Both the position numbers and the translations under genes were made by a program. The notes under the pieces were generated by a model. That model did not search any database, was not told where the DNA came from, and saw only the letters and a program-made list of their open reading frames with translations. A stretch of DNA of 64,000 nucleotides from Gammaproteobacteria bacterium (GTDB lineage Bacteria; Pseudomonadota; Gammaproteobacteria; Pseudomonadales; Azotimanducaceae). Of this stretch, positions 10,541 through 20,705 are shown piece after piece (position 1 is the stretch's first letter; each line of letters begins with the position of its first letter). Location: contig SYFY01000187.1 of assembly GCA_005799745.1 (NCBI GenBank), forward strand, positions 25,678 through 89,677, in the 5' to 3' direction.

Positions 10541-11929
10541 ATGGCTCGAGATTACGACGTGGTTGTGGTGGGTGCGGGTGCAGCAGGTCTCGCCGCAGCA
10601 CTCGGGGCGAGTCTCGCTGGCGCATCGGTGCTGGTCATGGAAGCCGACAAACAGGTGGGTGGGTCTTCGCGACTCTCGGGCGGCCACTTCTATGCAGCAG
10701 GCACCAGCGTGCAGAAAGCGGCAGGTATCCTGAATGACACCGCAGACGACATGTTCGAACACTACATGACGCTGAACCAGTGGTTGGTGGAACCGTCCGT
10801 GGTCCGCAGGTACTGCGATCTCTCAGCACCCACATTCGAGTGGCTGAAGGGTCTGGGCGTCGAATTCAAACCGGAAGGTGTGTACTGCTCCGGCGTGAGC
10901 TCCGTGGCGCGTGGCCATCGACCAGAAGGCGCCGGTGAACGGGTGGTTGAAGTACTGTACGGACACTGTGAGGGTCGCAACATCGACTTCGTGTTCAACA
11001 CCCGCGTAACGGGGCTGGTCACCGATGACGAGGGCCGTATCTGTGGAGTGCGCGCCGGTGATGACGTGGCGACCTGTGGTGCCGCGATTCTCTCTACCGG
11101 TGGATTTGGCGCCAACAAGGAGCTTCTGGGGCGGCACTATCCGCAGGCTGCGAAAGCGGACAACTGGTCATGGTACATCGGTACGCCGTACGCCCAGGGT
11201 GACGCGCTCGCCATGGCGAAGGCGCTGGATGCCGACATCGCCGGACATGACCGCGGGCTCTTGCTGGTAACACCGGGCTTCAGTCGCGACCTGGAGGTGC
11301 TCCTGCCAGGTTGGCTTGTCATGGTGAATTCATCGGGCCGACGTTTCGCCAATGAATCCTCACCGTACACGGTGCTCGGTGGATTGATCGAGAAGGAAGG
11401 CGGTCATGCATTCGCCGTGTTTGACGAAGCGGCGCGCGCCGCGGCCAAACCCAGCGCCATTTCGCGCGCCTATTGGGTCAACGATGTGCTCGCCAAACAA
11501 GCGGACGAAGGGCGAATTGCGCGTGCCGATTCGTTAGCGGAACTCGCGAAGAAGATTGGCGCTGATCCGAAGGTGCTAGAGGGCACCATCGCGCGTTACA
11601 ACGCCGACTGTGAACAGGGCGTGGACTCGGTGTACTTCAAGGATCCGACTGCAGGTATGCGGCCGGTGATCTCACCGCCGTTCTACGCAGCGGAACTTCG
11701 TCCAGCGATCATTTGTTGGACGGGCACCGGACTACGCATTGATTCGGACACCCGTGTCTTGCGGCGGGATGAGTCGATCATCGGTGGTCTGTATGCGGCG
11801 GGAGAGACGGTTGGCTCCCTACATGGCGACCGTTACATCGGCGGCGGTGGTTCTTATGGGCCTTGTGTGGTCTTCGGCAAACTTGCCGGCGAGCAAGCAG
11901 CAATCTTTGTTCAATCACTGACTGCCTGA
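10541..11929 (+). CDS. FAD-dependent oxidoreductase (fumarate reductase / 3-ketosteroid dehydrogenase-like flavoprotein)
   Basis: 462 aa; DVVVVGAGAAGLAAALGASLAGASVLVMEA, GGLYAAGETVGSLHGDRYIGGGGSYGPCVVFGKLAG. Confidence 0.88.
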   Translation: MARDYDVVVVGAGAAGLAAALGASLAGASVLVMEADKQVGGSSRLSGGHFYAAGTSVQKAAGILNDTADDMFEHYMTLNQWLVEPSVVRRYCDLSAPTFEWLKGLGVEFKPEGVYCSGVSSVARGHRPEGAGERVVEVLYGHCEGRNIDFVFNTRVTGLVTDDEGRICGVRAGDDVATCGAAILSTGGFGANKELLGRHYPQAAKADNWSWYIGTPYAQGDALAMAKALDADIAGHDRGLLLVTPGFSRDLEVLLPGWLVMVNSSGRRFANESSPYTVLGGLIEKEGGHAFAVFDEAARAAAKPSAISRAYWVNDVLAKQADEGRIARADSLAELAKKIGADPKVLEGTIARYNADCEQGVDSVYFKDPTAGMRPVISPPFYAAELRPAIICWTGTGLRIDSDTRVLRRDESIIGGLYAAGETVGSLHGDRYIGGGGSYGPCVVFGKLAGEQAAIFVQSLTA

Positions 11930-11937
11930 AAGCAAAA

Positions 11938-11968
11938 CGCCGGAACTCTCGTTCCGGCGTCTTTGTTT
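11938..11968. terminator. Intrinsic terminator between convergent genes
   Basis: ACGCCGGAA-CTCTCG-TTCCGGCGT followed by CTTTGTTT, with A-rich 5' flank. Confidence 0.8.
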
Positions 11969-12012
11969 CCCAACCGTTAAACGGTCGAGTGCAGGCTGTC
12001 AGTTTCCTCTTT

Positions 12013-14952
12013 TCAGTTTCCTTGGAAGGTGTACTGCACCTCGACGCCAAAGAGACGGCCTTGTGTAGTTTGCACACCATTACGGAACTGTGCGGATTCG
12101 CCGTTGCGGGCGATGAACAGCACACCGACGTCATCCGTAATGTTGTTAACAAAGCCACCCACGTTCCACGCTTCATCTTCACTGCGCCAGGTCGCACGAA
12201 GATCCACGCGGCCGAAGCTGTCACCGCTGATTTCCTTGTCTTCAAACGGCGTGAAGTAGACCCGATCGGTCCAGCTGTAGGTGCCGGATACATCGAGACT
12301 CGAGCCACCGGCCAACGGGAATCGGTAAGAGGCATAACCCACAAACTTCAACTCTGGTACCTGGAGCAGCTGCTTGCCCTTGATGTCTTCCGTCAACGCC
12401 TCGAAGTTCGGGAACAATGAAGGCGGGATCTCCGGGTTTGACGGGTCGGAGAGCAGGAAGCTCTTGGTGTACTCGCTGGGGGTAAAGCTGAAGTTGCCAC
12501 CGATGGTGAGGTTCTCGGTTGCGAGCCAAATGGCTTCAGCTTCGATACCCATGATGCGGGCACCGGGTGCTGCGAGTACGGATGTCGTCACACCACCGAT
12601 CTCAGACACTTCAGACGCGAAGGAGTGAATGGTCTCGTAGTCGTAGTAGTAGAACGAGCCGTTGACCTGCAGCGCGTTATCCAGCCACTGGGTCTTGTAA
12701 CCCACTTCGTAGGAGATGAGCTCTTCCGGGTCGTAGGTCGGGGTGCGGCTGAAGTACACGAGGCTGTACCCACCGGAGCGGTAACCGGACGTGGCCGAGA
12801 AGTACATCATGGCGTCGTCGGTAACATTCCAGTCGAGGTTGACCCGCCAGGTCCATTCTTTGTCAGTACGCTCGAAGGGTCGATACACTGACACTGCGAA
12901 CGGCACACCGTTGTTGGTCGCGATCGGGGTCGGCGTATAGGTTCCGTTAGCGTTTGCGATCAATCCACCGTTGGCAAGGTTAAGTCCAGCAACACCACCA
13001 TACAGCGCGACGAAACCGGGGTTGCCCACGCCATTCAATGCGCCTGTCTCTGAATATCGCCAGAGGTTTTCTTCGGCGATGACTTCGTCCTCTGCGTAGC
13101 GGGCACCGAGGGTCAACGTGAAGACATCATTGATGTCCCAGACGCCCTGGGTGTATGCCGCGAACGCATCACGCTTGGTCTGGGTGCTGTACAGCAGATC
13201 GCTGGCTACAGAGTTGATGCCGTGAGTGACGTCCAGGTTCGGGTTAGTCCCCTGGTCGCCATACCAGCGAGAGGTGTACACGTTGTTGTTTGGCAGGCTG
13301 ATGTTGTCCACGGAATAGTTTCGTGCACAGCTTGCTGCCGGTGTCGCCACCTGACAGCCCCGCTTGGCACTGTAGAGGTCGGCCATCGGGCGCGTACCAA
13401 AGGCCAGTGTCGACGCGCTGACAGTGCCGGCGCCGATCAGCGGGCTCGATGACCGGTCGTTGTAGGCATCACGGTACTTCGCCTGACCGACGCTGGAGTA
13501 GAAGTCCCCTCGTTGATCGATGGTCGCATCGTAGAAGAAGATCCCTGATGTGAAGGAAATCGTATCCGTCACATCGACAAATCCCTGGATTTCGTGGGAC
13601 TCGTAATCCGCTTCGTGGTTGACGTAGAACTGTCTGTCGTGGAACAGACTGCCCGTGTTGTCGTCATCGGTGATGCGCTGATAAGCCAAGGTGTTGTTGC
13701 CGTACAGGTACTTCAGCTGAATCCCGTCCGTCACGTCCCAGGAAATGTTGAACTGCGTGCCACGCTGTTTGAACGATTCCCAGTTCAGGCCGTTGGTCGC
13801 GGTACAGAGGTCATCACCCTTGGGCTTGCTGCCGTCGAAGATACAGTCGTTATAGGCGGCGGCATCTGCAGCTGACGTACTGTTGAAGGCGGTCAGAGAT
13901 GCGGCAGCGTTTTGGAAGCCGTTGAGGTTCGGCGCTGCAATCACGCCCGGATTTGCACCGTAGTGGTCAATACCCGCGCGCAACGCCTGAGCACTCCGCG
14001 AGGCACCAGTAACCGGATCGGTGAACTGGCGCACTGGGCGGGTGACGTCATGGAAGTCACGGGCCAGACGGTTCGTATTTTGACCCACAGTGATGAAGCG
14101 GTAGCCCGGTACCATTTCGGTGGTATCTCGTGCACGGACACCTTTTTCAGAAACTACCGACGAAATCGCGGCGTTGGCACCACCGAATACGCGGTCGTTG
14201 TCCATCCAGTTACGACGCAGGTTCACCTCAACGTTATCGAGCGGTGTCCAGCGGAACTGTACGGCGATGTTCTCGTCGCCGAGGCCATCCAGGTCTTTGC
14301 CGTTCGGCGCTATGTCTTTCACCCAGCCATCGCGTTCGCGGCTGCTGTAGGTGATGCGAGTCGACAGTCGGTCCTGGATGAGAGGGCCAGAAATGGCACC
14401 CATGTATTCCTGTGTGCCCTGGCTGCCGATCACGCTTTTAACGATGGCTTCGAACTCGTCGGTCGGCTCCTTGTACAGGATGTTAATCGCGCCGCCGACG
14501 GCGTTGCGACCATACAGGGTGCCCTGAGGACCACGCAGGACTTCGATACGCTCAACGTCAAAGAAGGACTGCGCCGTCGCGGTTAACAAGTCTTCGGAGT
14601 AGATGCCGTTCTGGTAGGTCGCCACACCCGGGTCACCCCCCAGCGCGCGGAAGTTTCGACCTACACCACGCACCGTGGCGTCATAGGGTTGGAAGGTCGT
14701 TGCAGGAATGTAGTTCTGCAGGTCTTCCTGGTTGCGGATACCGAAATCCTCAATGAATTCGCCGGTAAACGCAGAAATTGAAATGGATGTGTCCTGGATG
14801 GACGCTTCTTTACGCTCGGCGGTGACAATGACTTCCTCGATCTGACGGTTGCCGTCTGCGGCAATCGCTGTCGCTGGAAACATGGCCATACTGCCAAAGG
14901 CGCCGACTGCACTGGCCAATAGGCCCGCGCGCGTACGGGTACGCTTTCGCAT
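12013..14952 (-). CDS. TonB-dependent receptor
   Basis: 979 aa; IEEVIVTAERKEASIQDTSISISAF, LRGPQGTLYGRNAVGGAINI, C-terminal barrel. Confidence 0.95.
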   Translation of the reverse strand: MRKRTRTRAGLLASAVGAFGSMAMFPATAIAADGNRQIEEVIVTAERKEASIQDTSISISAFTGEFIEDFGIRNQEDLQNYIPATTFQPYDATVRGVGRNFRALGGDPGVATYQNGIYSEDLLTATAQSFFDVERIEVLRGPQGTLYGRNAVGGAINILYKEPTDEFEAIVKSVIGSQGTQEYMGAISGPLIQDRLSTRITYSSRERDGWVKDIAPNGKDLDGLGDENIAVQFRWTPLDNVEVNLRRNWMDNDRVFGGANAAISSVVSEKGVRARDTTEMVPGYRFITVGQNTNRLARDFHDVTRPVRQFTDPVTGASRSAQALRAGIDHYGANPGVIAAPNLNGFQNAAASLTAFNSTSAADAAAYNDCIFDGSKPKGDDLCTATNGLNWESFKQRGTQFNISWDVTDGIQLKYLYGNNTLAYQRITDDDNTGSLFHDRQFYVNHEADYESHEIQGFVDVTDTISFTSGIFFYDATIDQRGDFYSSVGQAKYRDAYNDRSSSPLIGAGTVSASTLAFGTRPMADLYSAKRGCQVATPAASCARNYSVDNISLPNNNVYTSRWYGDQGTNPNLDVTHGINSVASDLLYSTQTKRDAFAAYTQGVWDINDVFTLTLGARYAEDEVIAEENLWRYSETGALNGVGNPGFVALYGGVAGLNLANGGLIANANGTYTPTPIATNNGVPFAVSVYRPFERTDKEWTWRVNLDWNVTDDAMMYFSATSGYRSGGYSLVYFSRTPTYDPEELISYEVGYKTQWLDNALQVNGSFYYYDYETIHSFASEVSEIGGVTTSVLAAPGARIMGIEAEAIWLATENLTIGGNFSFTPSEYTKSFLLSDPSNPEIPPSLFPNFEALTEDIKGKQLLQVPELKFVGYASYRFPLAGGSSLDVSGTYSWTDRVYFTPFEDKEISGDSFGRVDLRATWRSEDEAWNVGGFVNNITDDVGVLFIARNGESAQFRNGVQTTQGRLFGVEVQYTFQGN

Positions 14953-15102
14953 GGGTTTTTCCCCTCAGTGAATGGAACGAATCTCTCCAAAGCCATAGCT
15001 CCCGCACCCTCCGTGGGAGAAATGGCTACCTGCGTTATACGAGTGGTGCACAAGGCATGTCAAATGGAAATAACGTTATTCTCTGGCGATCGCTCCTCCG
15101 GT

Positions 15103-15888
15103 TCACAGGTCCCGAAAGTCACCGTGGCGGCCTTTGCCCGATGCAAAACGAGCGGCGCCAGCGCGGGTTTCGCCGGATCGGATGACCTCAAGACCGAGTT
15201 CAGTTTCCCGGCTGAGGGCTGCGTCCAGCGACCTTTCCCACTGTTCGTAGGACGAACGCCGGTCCGCCCGCAGGCACAATTGCGGGAAGGCGCTGAGTTG
15301 ACGGGCAAGCGCCAGGGCAGCAGGAAGAGCCTGGCCTTTGGGGACGAGACGATTGGCTAGGCCCATCATGCGGGCCTCTTCCCCGTTGACACCTCGACCG
15401 GTCAAGATCAGATCCAGGGCGTGGCTGTGACCAATCAGGCGGGGCAACCGAATCGTTCCACCATCGATCAGCGGCACCCCCCAGCGCCGGCAATACACAC
15501 CGAACACCGCATCCTCTGCCGCCACACGCAGATCACACCACAGCGCGAGCTCCAGGCCGCCCGCAACAGCATGACCTTCGACCGCGGCGATCACCGGTTT
15601 GGAGAGCAACATCCTGCTCGGACCCATGGGACCATCCCCTTCGGCTTTGACACGATTGCCTTTGCCCGATGCGACCGCCTTGAGATCTGCGCCTGCACAG
15701 AAGGTGCCTTCGGCACCGGTGAGGATTGCGACATCTGCGCTTTGATCGGTATCGAAGGCGCGGAAGGCTTCGGCAAGCAGCGCCGCTGTTGGGCCATCGA
15801 CGGCGTTTCGCGCCTCCGGACGGTTGATCGTGATCACTGTGGTGCGACCGTGTTTCTCGATCAGGACTTCGTTCATGCTGAACTCCAC
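15103..15888 (-). CDS. enoyl-CoA hydratase/isomerase family (crotonase)
   Basis: 261 aa; GTFCAGADLKAVA, AVEGHAVAGGLELALWCDLRVAAE. Confidence 0.9.
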   Translation of the reverse strand: MEFSMNEVLIEKHGRTTVITINRPEARNAVDGPTAALLAEAFRAFDTDQSADVAILTGAEGTFCAGADLKAVASGKGNRVKAEGDGPMGPSRMLLSKPVIAAVEGHAVAGGLELALWCDLRVAAEDAVFGVYCRRWGVPLIDGGTIRLPRLIGHSHALDLILTGRGVNGEEARMMGLANRLVPKGQALPAALALARQLSAFPQLCLRADRRSSYEQWERSLDAALSRETELGLEVIRSGETRAGAARFASGKGRHGDFRDL

Positions 15889-15942
15889 TAAAATCGTTCT
15901 AGTTCAATTTGTTACAAATTTTTCCTAATCTATAGGTTCGGT

Positions 15943-17124
15943 TCAGAGGCCAAGTACCTCTTTGGCAATGATGTTCTTCTGCACTTCGGTCGCGCCACCC
16001 GCAATGGTAAAGCCACGATGGTGGAACGTCCCCGAAGCGGTGTATTCCGTCCACGCCGGTCCAACAGGATCGTTTTGATCACCGGAGTCCAGTGGTACGA
16101 GCCAATGCCCCGCAAGTTCGCTGAGCAGTTCATCCTGTGCCTGAACCAGCTGGCTCCCGCGGAGCTTGAGCATGGAAGGCTCGGCGCCGATGCGAATACC
16201 TTCGTCGGCGAGCATAAGAAGGCGCAGGCTGGTGGTTTCGAGAGCGGAGAGCCTTATCCGAAGTTGATCACGCTTGCCGTGCATGGCCTGAAGGTCGGTC
16301 TCCTTTCCCTGCGTGACCCGTACATCTGCGAGCGCTTCATTCACGAGTGTGTGAATGCGACGGTTTTCCGCTACACGAGACACCAACAGCCGTTCATCAC
16401 CGAGCAGAGTCTTGGCGACGGACCAGCCCTCGTTCTCGGCACCGAGGCGTTGTTCCACCGGCACTTCAACGTCACGAAAAAACACCTGATTCCACAAGCG
16501 CTTGCCGTTGAATGCGACCAGCGGCGTGACATCGATGCCGGGAGATTTTAGATCGACCAACAGGAACGAGATGCCTTTTTGGGGCTGAACGACTGGGTCG
16601 GTGCGGACAAGACAGAAAATCCAATCCGCGTCTTCGGCACCCGAGGTCCAGATCTTGCGACCGTTCACACGATAGTGATCACCATGACGCTCGGCCCGGG
16701 TTCGGAGTGATGCCAGGTCAGAACCCGCCTCGGGCTCGGAGTAGCCCTGGCACCACCAGAGTTCACCGCGTTTGATACGCGGCAGGTAGTTGGCTTTCTG
16801 TTCGGGTGTTCCGAAACGAATGATCGCAGGGCCGACCATGTTCACGCCGAAGCCGGGCAGGGTCGGCGCATGGGCTTCACGCATCGCGTTTTCGAACAAC
16901 TGGCGCTCCACCAACGACCATCCCGTACCGCCGTGTTCTTTCGGCCAATGGGGTACAGCCCAGCCTTGTCGATCGAGAACACCGACCCATCGCGTCAGTT
17001 CGTGCCGGCCGATGTGAACACCACGCTTTACCCGGGCTGACAGGTCCTCCGGCAATTGTTCCCGCAGGAACGAGGTGACTTCATCAACGAGCTGGGTCTG
17101 CGCGTGGCTCAACGAACTGATCAT
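15943..17124 (-). CDS. acyl-CoA dehydrogenase
   Basis: 393 aa; WCQGYSEPEAGSDLASLRTRAERHGDHYRVNGRKIWTSGAEDADWIFCLVRT, GGATEVQKNIIAKEVLGL. Confidence 0.93.
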   Translation of the reverse strand: MISSLSHAQTQLVDEVTSFLREQLPEDLSARVKRGVHIGRHELTRWVGVLDRQGWAVPHWPKEHGGTGWSLVERQLFENAMREAHAPTLPGFGVNMVGPAIIRFGTPEQKANYLPRIKRGELWWCQGYSEPEAGSDLASLRTRAERHGDHYRVNGRKIWTSGAEDADWIFCLVRTDPVVQPQKGISFLLVDLKSPGIDVTPLVAFNGKRLWNQVFFRDVEVPVEQRLGAENEGWSVAKTLLGDERLLVSRVAENRRIHTLVNEALADVRVTQGKETDLQAMHGKRDQLRIRLSALETTSLRLLMLADEGIRIGAEPSMLKLRGSQLVQAQDELLSELAGHWLVPLDSGDQNDPVGPAWTEYTASGTFHHRGFTIAGGATEVQKNIIAKEVLGL

Positions 17125-17150
17125 GGGCGCTCCGAAGGCAGATAAAGGCG

Positions 17151-17193
17151 GATAGAAGAGTGATAGTAGAGAGACAGAAGAGGGATAGCAGAG
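17151..17193. repeat. Four-copy 11-bp tandem repeat upstream of the minus-strand acyl-CoA dehydrogenase
   Basis: GATAGAAGAGt GATAGTAGAGa GACAGAAGAGg GATAGCAGAG; degenerate fifth copy GATAAAGGCG at 17141. Confidence 0.85.
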
Positions 17194-17225
17194 GTGAGCT
17201 TTATCGATACATCTCTAATCACGGT

Positions 17226-17969
17226 TCAGCGCGAAGGAGGTGGTGGCCGAACGGGTGTCGGATTCTGTCCGGTAAAACGATCAAACCACGCATCTGCGCC
17301 ATGATCGAGTCGGGCGCGCATACCAGACTTGATGCGAGTGAGGCCACCGGCGGGCCAACTCGCGAGCTCAAGGCAGGAAGTCCGCGCAACTGTGACCACC
17401 TCCGTGTCGGCGACCACACGATGTGCGATCCCGAGCCGATAAAGTTCTGGCCCAGGGATACGATCTGCCATGAAAACGAGTCGGGCAATCACCGACTCCG
17501 GCAATCGTAGGGTTGCCCACGCGAGATTGTAGGGAGCTGCCATCCCGAGACGCGCCTCTCCCACTTGTAGCCAAGCCGTCTCGCCAACGAAGAGAACATC
17601 TGCGGCGAGCGCCAGCGCTGCGCCACCATTGATCGCGAATCGCTCCAGCGCACAGACGATGGGCTTGCCACACTCATAGAGCGCTCGATGGGCACCCCGC
17701 CAGAGAGTTGGAAAATGGGGTACCCACTCGGGCAGGGGATCGGCGTTGAAGGCGTTGAGGTCAAGACCTGAGCAAAACGCGCCGCCTTCACCGCGGAGAA
17801 GGATGACCCGCACGTCGGGATCGGCGTTAGCGGCTTGGAGCGCGGTGGTGAGGTCACGGCCGAGCGGACCGTCAATGGCGTTCTTCCGTTCAGGGCGGGA
17901 GAGAATGACTTCAGCAACGCCCGCCTCAACGAGAAGACGAACGCACGGTGTGGGAGTGAAAGCCATCAA
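17226..17969 (-). CDS. enoyl-CoA hydratase/isomerase family (crotonase)
   Basis: 247 aa; LLRGEGGAFCSGLDLNAF, ALERFAINGGAALALAADVLFVGE. Confidence 0.9.
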   Translation of the reverse strand: MMAFTPTPCVRLLVEAGVAEVILSRPERKNAIDGPLGRDLTTALQAANADPDVRVILLRGEGGAFCSGLDLNAFNADPLPEWVPHFPTLWRGAHRALYECGKPIVCALERFAINGGAALALAADVLFVGETAWLQVGEARLGMAAPYNLAWATLRLPESVIARLVFMADRIPGPELYRLGIAHRVVADTEVVTVARTSCLELASWPAGGLTRIKSGMRARLDHGADAWFDRFTGQNPTPVRPPPPSR

Positions 17970-18242
17970 TTATCCCCGGTAACAAGATGCCACACGCTAG
18001 GAGTCTGCGCGGCAGAAGATCAACGGGCTATGGCGGTGCCACTTCGGCCCGATTTTCCGTTCGCTCTCGTCACATAGCCCCCACTATGCTCCTCAAGCGA
18101 GGGAAAAATCGTACTCGAATCGACACTCGCCTCGTTCCGCTGCCTTCTGACGCGCAGACTCCCAGGTGCGGGAACACATCATAAGCCGAGGATCGGCCGG
18201 AGCGCTCAGATAGAGAAGCGAGGGGATCGATGTAGCTAAAGT

Positions 18243-18266
18243 GTGTACGTAAGCGCGTACGTAAGC
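18243..18266. repeat. Two-copy 12-bp tandem repeat with palindromic TACGTA core
   Basis: GTGTACGTAAGC GCGTACGTAAGC. Confidence 0.7.
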
Positions 18267-18268
18267 AG

Positions 18269-19021
18269 TCAATGTTTCGAAGACTCGGCCGTCGTTCCTC
18301 GGAGCAAGTACTCGATCAATCGGCCTTCCGCAGTGCGGGACGACAATCCATACCAGGTGCCTGATTCGCCATGCCACACGTCGATATGGATGTCTTTGCC
18401 GCGGATGCCGAATACCTTCCCACCTGTCGTGTTGGACTGTCTGGGCGCAGGTCGAGAGGGCAGTGTTTCCATCGTCACGGGTTCAACTTTCCCGGTTTGA
18501 GCGTTCATCAACGTCGTGGACTCGTGCAGGTCAGGGTGCCAGTAGGCAAAGCTGCGAACGCAGCCGGGGTGTATTTGCGGGCCATCTTGGGTCTCGAGCT
18601 CAAGGCCATCCGCGGTCGCCTCGCCGTTGACATGGAATTCACGGCCGTTTTCATCGGTGATTGAGTCAATTGCACGAAGGCAGCCCTGCAACCACTCCTC
18701 CTCACTGCGATGTTTGTATCGCCACGCCGTGACGAACAGCACTTTCACGGTGTAGGACGCTTCGCTGACAACTTTCACCCGCTCACCGGACATGGACAAG
18801 GTGTAGCGGTGTGTACCCATGGGTTCACCGTCGAGAAACACGTCGAACTCGAAGGTGCGGGTGTTGGCCGCCGCGCAGTCCGACCACAGCAATAAGCTGG
18901 TGCTCAAAACCAGGGTCAAGGCCAGGGTCAAAGGAAGGGTGGTCATGCTCATCAAACGTCCGGCGTTTTCAAGGCCAATGGCACATAGATGGCGCATAGA
19001 GGGCCGGGTTGCCAAATCCAC
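18269..19021 (-). CDS. DUF6134-like exported protein
   Basis: TFEFDVFLDGEPMGTHRYTL...VLFVTAWRYKHRSEEEWLQGCLRAIDSITDENG; signal peptide from the internal Met MTTLPLTL. Confidence 0.75.
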   Translation of the reverse strand: MDLATRPSMRHLCAIGLENAGRLMSMTTLPLTLALTLVLSTSLLLWSDCAAANTRTFEFDVFLDGEPMGTHRYTLSMSGERVKVVSEASYTVKVLFVTAWRYKHRSEEEWLQGCLRAIDSITDENGREFHVNGEATADGLELETQDGPQIHPGCVRSFAYWHPDLHESTTLMNAQTGKVEPVTMETLPSRPAPRQSNTTGGKVFGIRGKDIHIDVWHGESGTWYGLSSRTAEGRLIEYLLRGTTAESSKH

Positions 19022-19676
19022 AGAGCCGATTACTCAGCGAGGCCAGAGCCGGTACAGCGATGCCCCAACCGACGACCAGCCACACCAACATCAAGTTTCG
19101 GTCCACCACAATCATCGCGCCTAGCCGCTCGCCGGCCAGATAGGCGAGAGGTCCTGAAATGGCGCCTGCTAACACGGCAACCCAAATTCGCGCCTTCAAC
19201 CAACTGAGACTCACGTTGAGGGTTGCGGCAAAGAGCATCCAGAGCACAATCATCCATTCGGGCGCGATATGGGAGCCTAAACCCCCGTCAGAAAATTTCG
19301 CAGCACCGCTAAAGATGAGCGAAGTATCGAAGGCCGCACCCATCAACCCTGCTGCAAACAGCAGGATAACTTCGGGGCGTCGATGGGGCGTCGCGGCCAG
19401 GTGCAGAAGCGCCAACAACAAGCCCACCAACGCACCGGTAGTTCCAAGGCCCCACGCACCACCCAATACACAGGCAAACCAACCCAACTGAAAACCAGTG
19501 AAGTTCAAGAGCCAAGTCCATCGTTCAGGCGTCATCGCGTTTTTTCCCGTAGAGCCTATTCCTGAAAAGATAGTGGGATACGCCCCAAATTCGCCCTTGA
19601 TCCGTTGCAAACATCTCCGCGCAGGCCATGAAAAAGATGCGCCATCGGACGAACCAGCGCTCGGCATCATCTCCAT
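18969..19676 (-). CDS. DUF2878-like membrane protein (probable start near 19535, MTPERW)
   Basis: Multiple TM segments: LNFTGFQLGWFACVLGGAWG...GLMGAAFDTSLIFSGAAKF. Confidence 0.75.
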   Translation of the reverse strand: MEMMPSAGSSDGASFSWPARRCLQRIKGEFGAYPTIFSGIGSTGKNAMTPERWTWLLNFTGFQLGWFACVLGGAWGLGTTGALVGLLLALLHLAATPHRRPEVILLFAAGLMGAAFDTSLIFSGAAKFSDGGLGSHIAPEWMIVLWMLFAATLNVSLSWLKARIWVAVLAGAISGPLAYLAGERLGAMIVVDRNLMLVWLVVGWGIAVPALASLSNRLCGFGNPALYAPSMCHWP

Positions 19677-20588
19677 AAACGTCGCGGAATATCCTTCGTA
19701 TCTCCGTGGCGTGAGCGTCCATGTGACTCAGCCAGGCGTTGGCGGTGAGGGTGTATGCGTTCCATCGATCCGCCACCGATTCTGAAGTTCCAGATCGGGA
19801 GGTGCAATCAACATGGCAAGGTCGTGGCTTGGCATCATGCCGCCGGAAAAAAAGAAGCGGCTCATCCAGTCACCTTCACCTCGGACGACGTACGGGTAGG
19901 GTGTGGTCAGATGCGTGAATACGTGCAGAAAGAACTGACCTTCGGGATTCAGCCAATCGGTGACGCGGGAAACTAGCCTCCGCCAGTTCCGCATGTGCTC
20001 AAACATCTCGATCGAAAGGATGCGGTCGAACCTTTCACCGGGATCAAACTGATTCATGTCGGCGGTGCGGATTTGAACACCCGAAAGGTCGCGTGTAGCT
20101 GCTTCTGCCCGAATGAACTCCGCCTGTGATGTAGAGTTCGACACACCGACAACACGTGCGTTCGGAAAAACTTCAGCGAGATAGAGCGTAAGCGAGCCCC
20201 AGCCACACCCCAGATCTAGCACCGTCATGCCATCTTCCACGCCGGCCCGTTGGACCACTTGTTGCAGCGCCAGTGCTTCCGCATCGGCCAGTGAAGTGGT
20301 GCGTTCGTCCCACAAACAGCAGCTGTACTTGCGTCTCGGACCGAGGACAAAGTCAAAAAAGGATGCTGGCAGCTCATAGTGTTGGTGGTTCGCGACTTCC
20401 GGAATGAGCGCGATGGGTGCCACATCCATTTCGCAGATAAATGATCGAGTCGCTGCGATTGAGTTCAACACCTCGATTTCGCGATTTCGAGCGGCAACGT
20501 TGTACCTAATGCCGGACCGTACGAGCGCGTCCGGAACCCAACCCGACTCCACCGCGCGGGTGAGTGCGCCTACGAGCGTTTCTTTCAT
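19525..20588 (-). pseudogene. cyclopropane-fatty-acyl-phospholipid synthase-like methyltransferase, frameshifted near 19757
   Basis: 19728..20588 carries VLDLGCGWGSLTLYLAE, IEMFEHMRNW; 19525..19776 carries the family C-terminus WLSHMDAHATEIRRIF...WRIFFMACAEMFATDQGRIWGVSHYLF in another frame. Confidence 0.8.
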
Positions 20589-20705
20589 TTCACGTCCTCA
20601 TTGTTGGGAGTATGCCAGTAGAACTCCCGCTTTCCGTGGCGAGCGCGCCAAGCGACACGTGGTAAGCTCCAAAACGAGACTAGCCAATCAGATAGGAGGC
20701 CGTGC

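Noticed and set aside
13912-14586. Plus-strand 224-aa ORF
   Set aside because: Antisense shadow of the second TonB receptor
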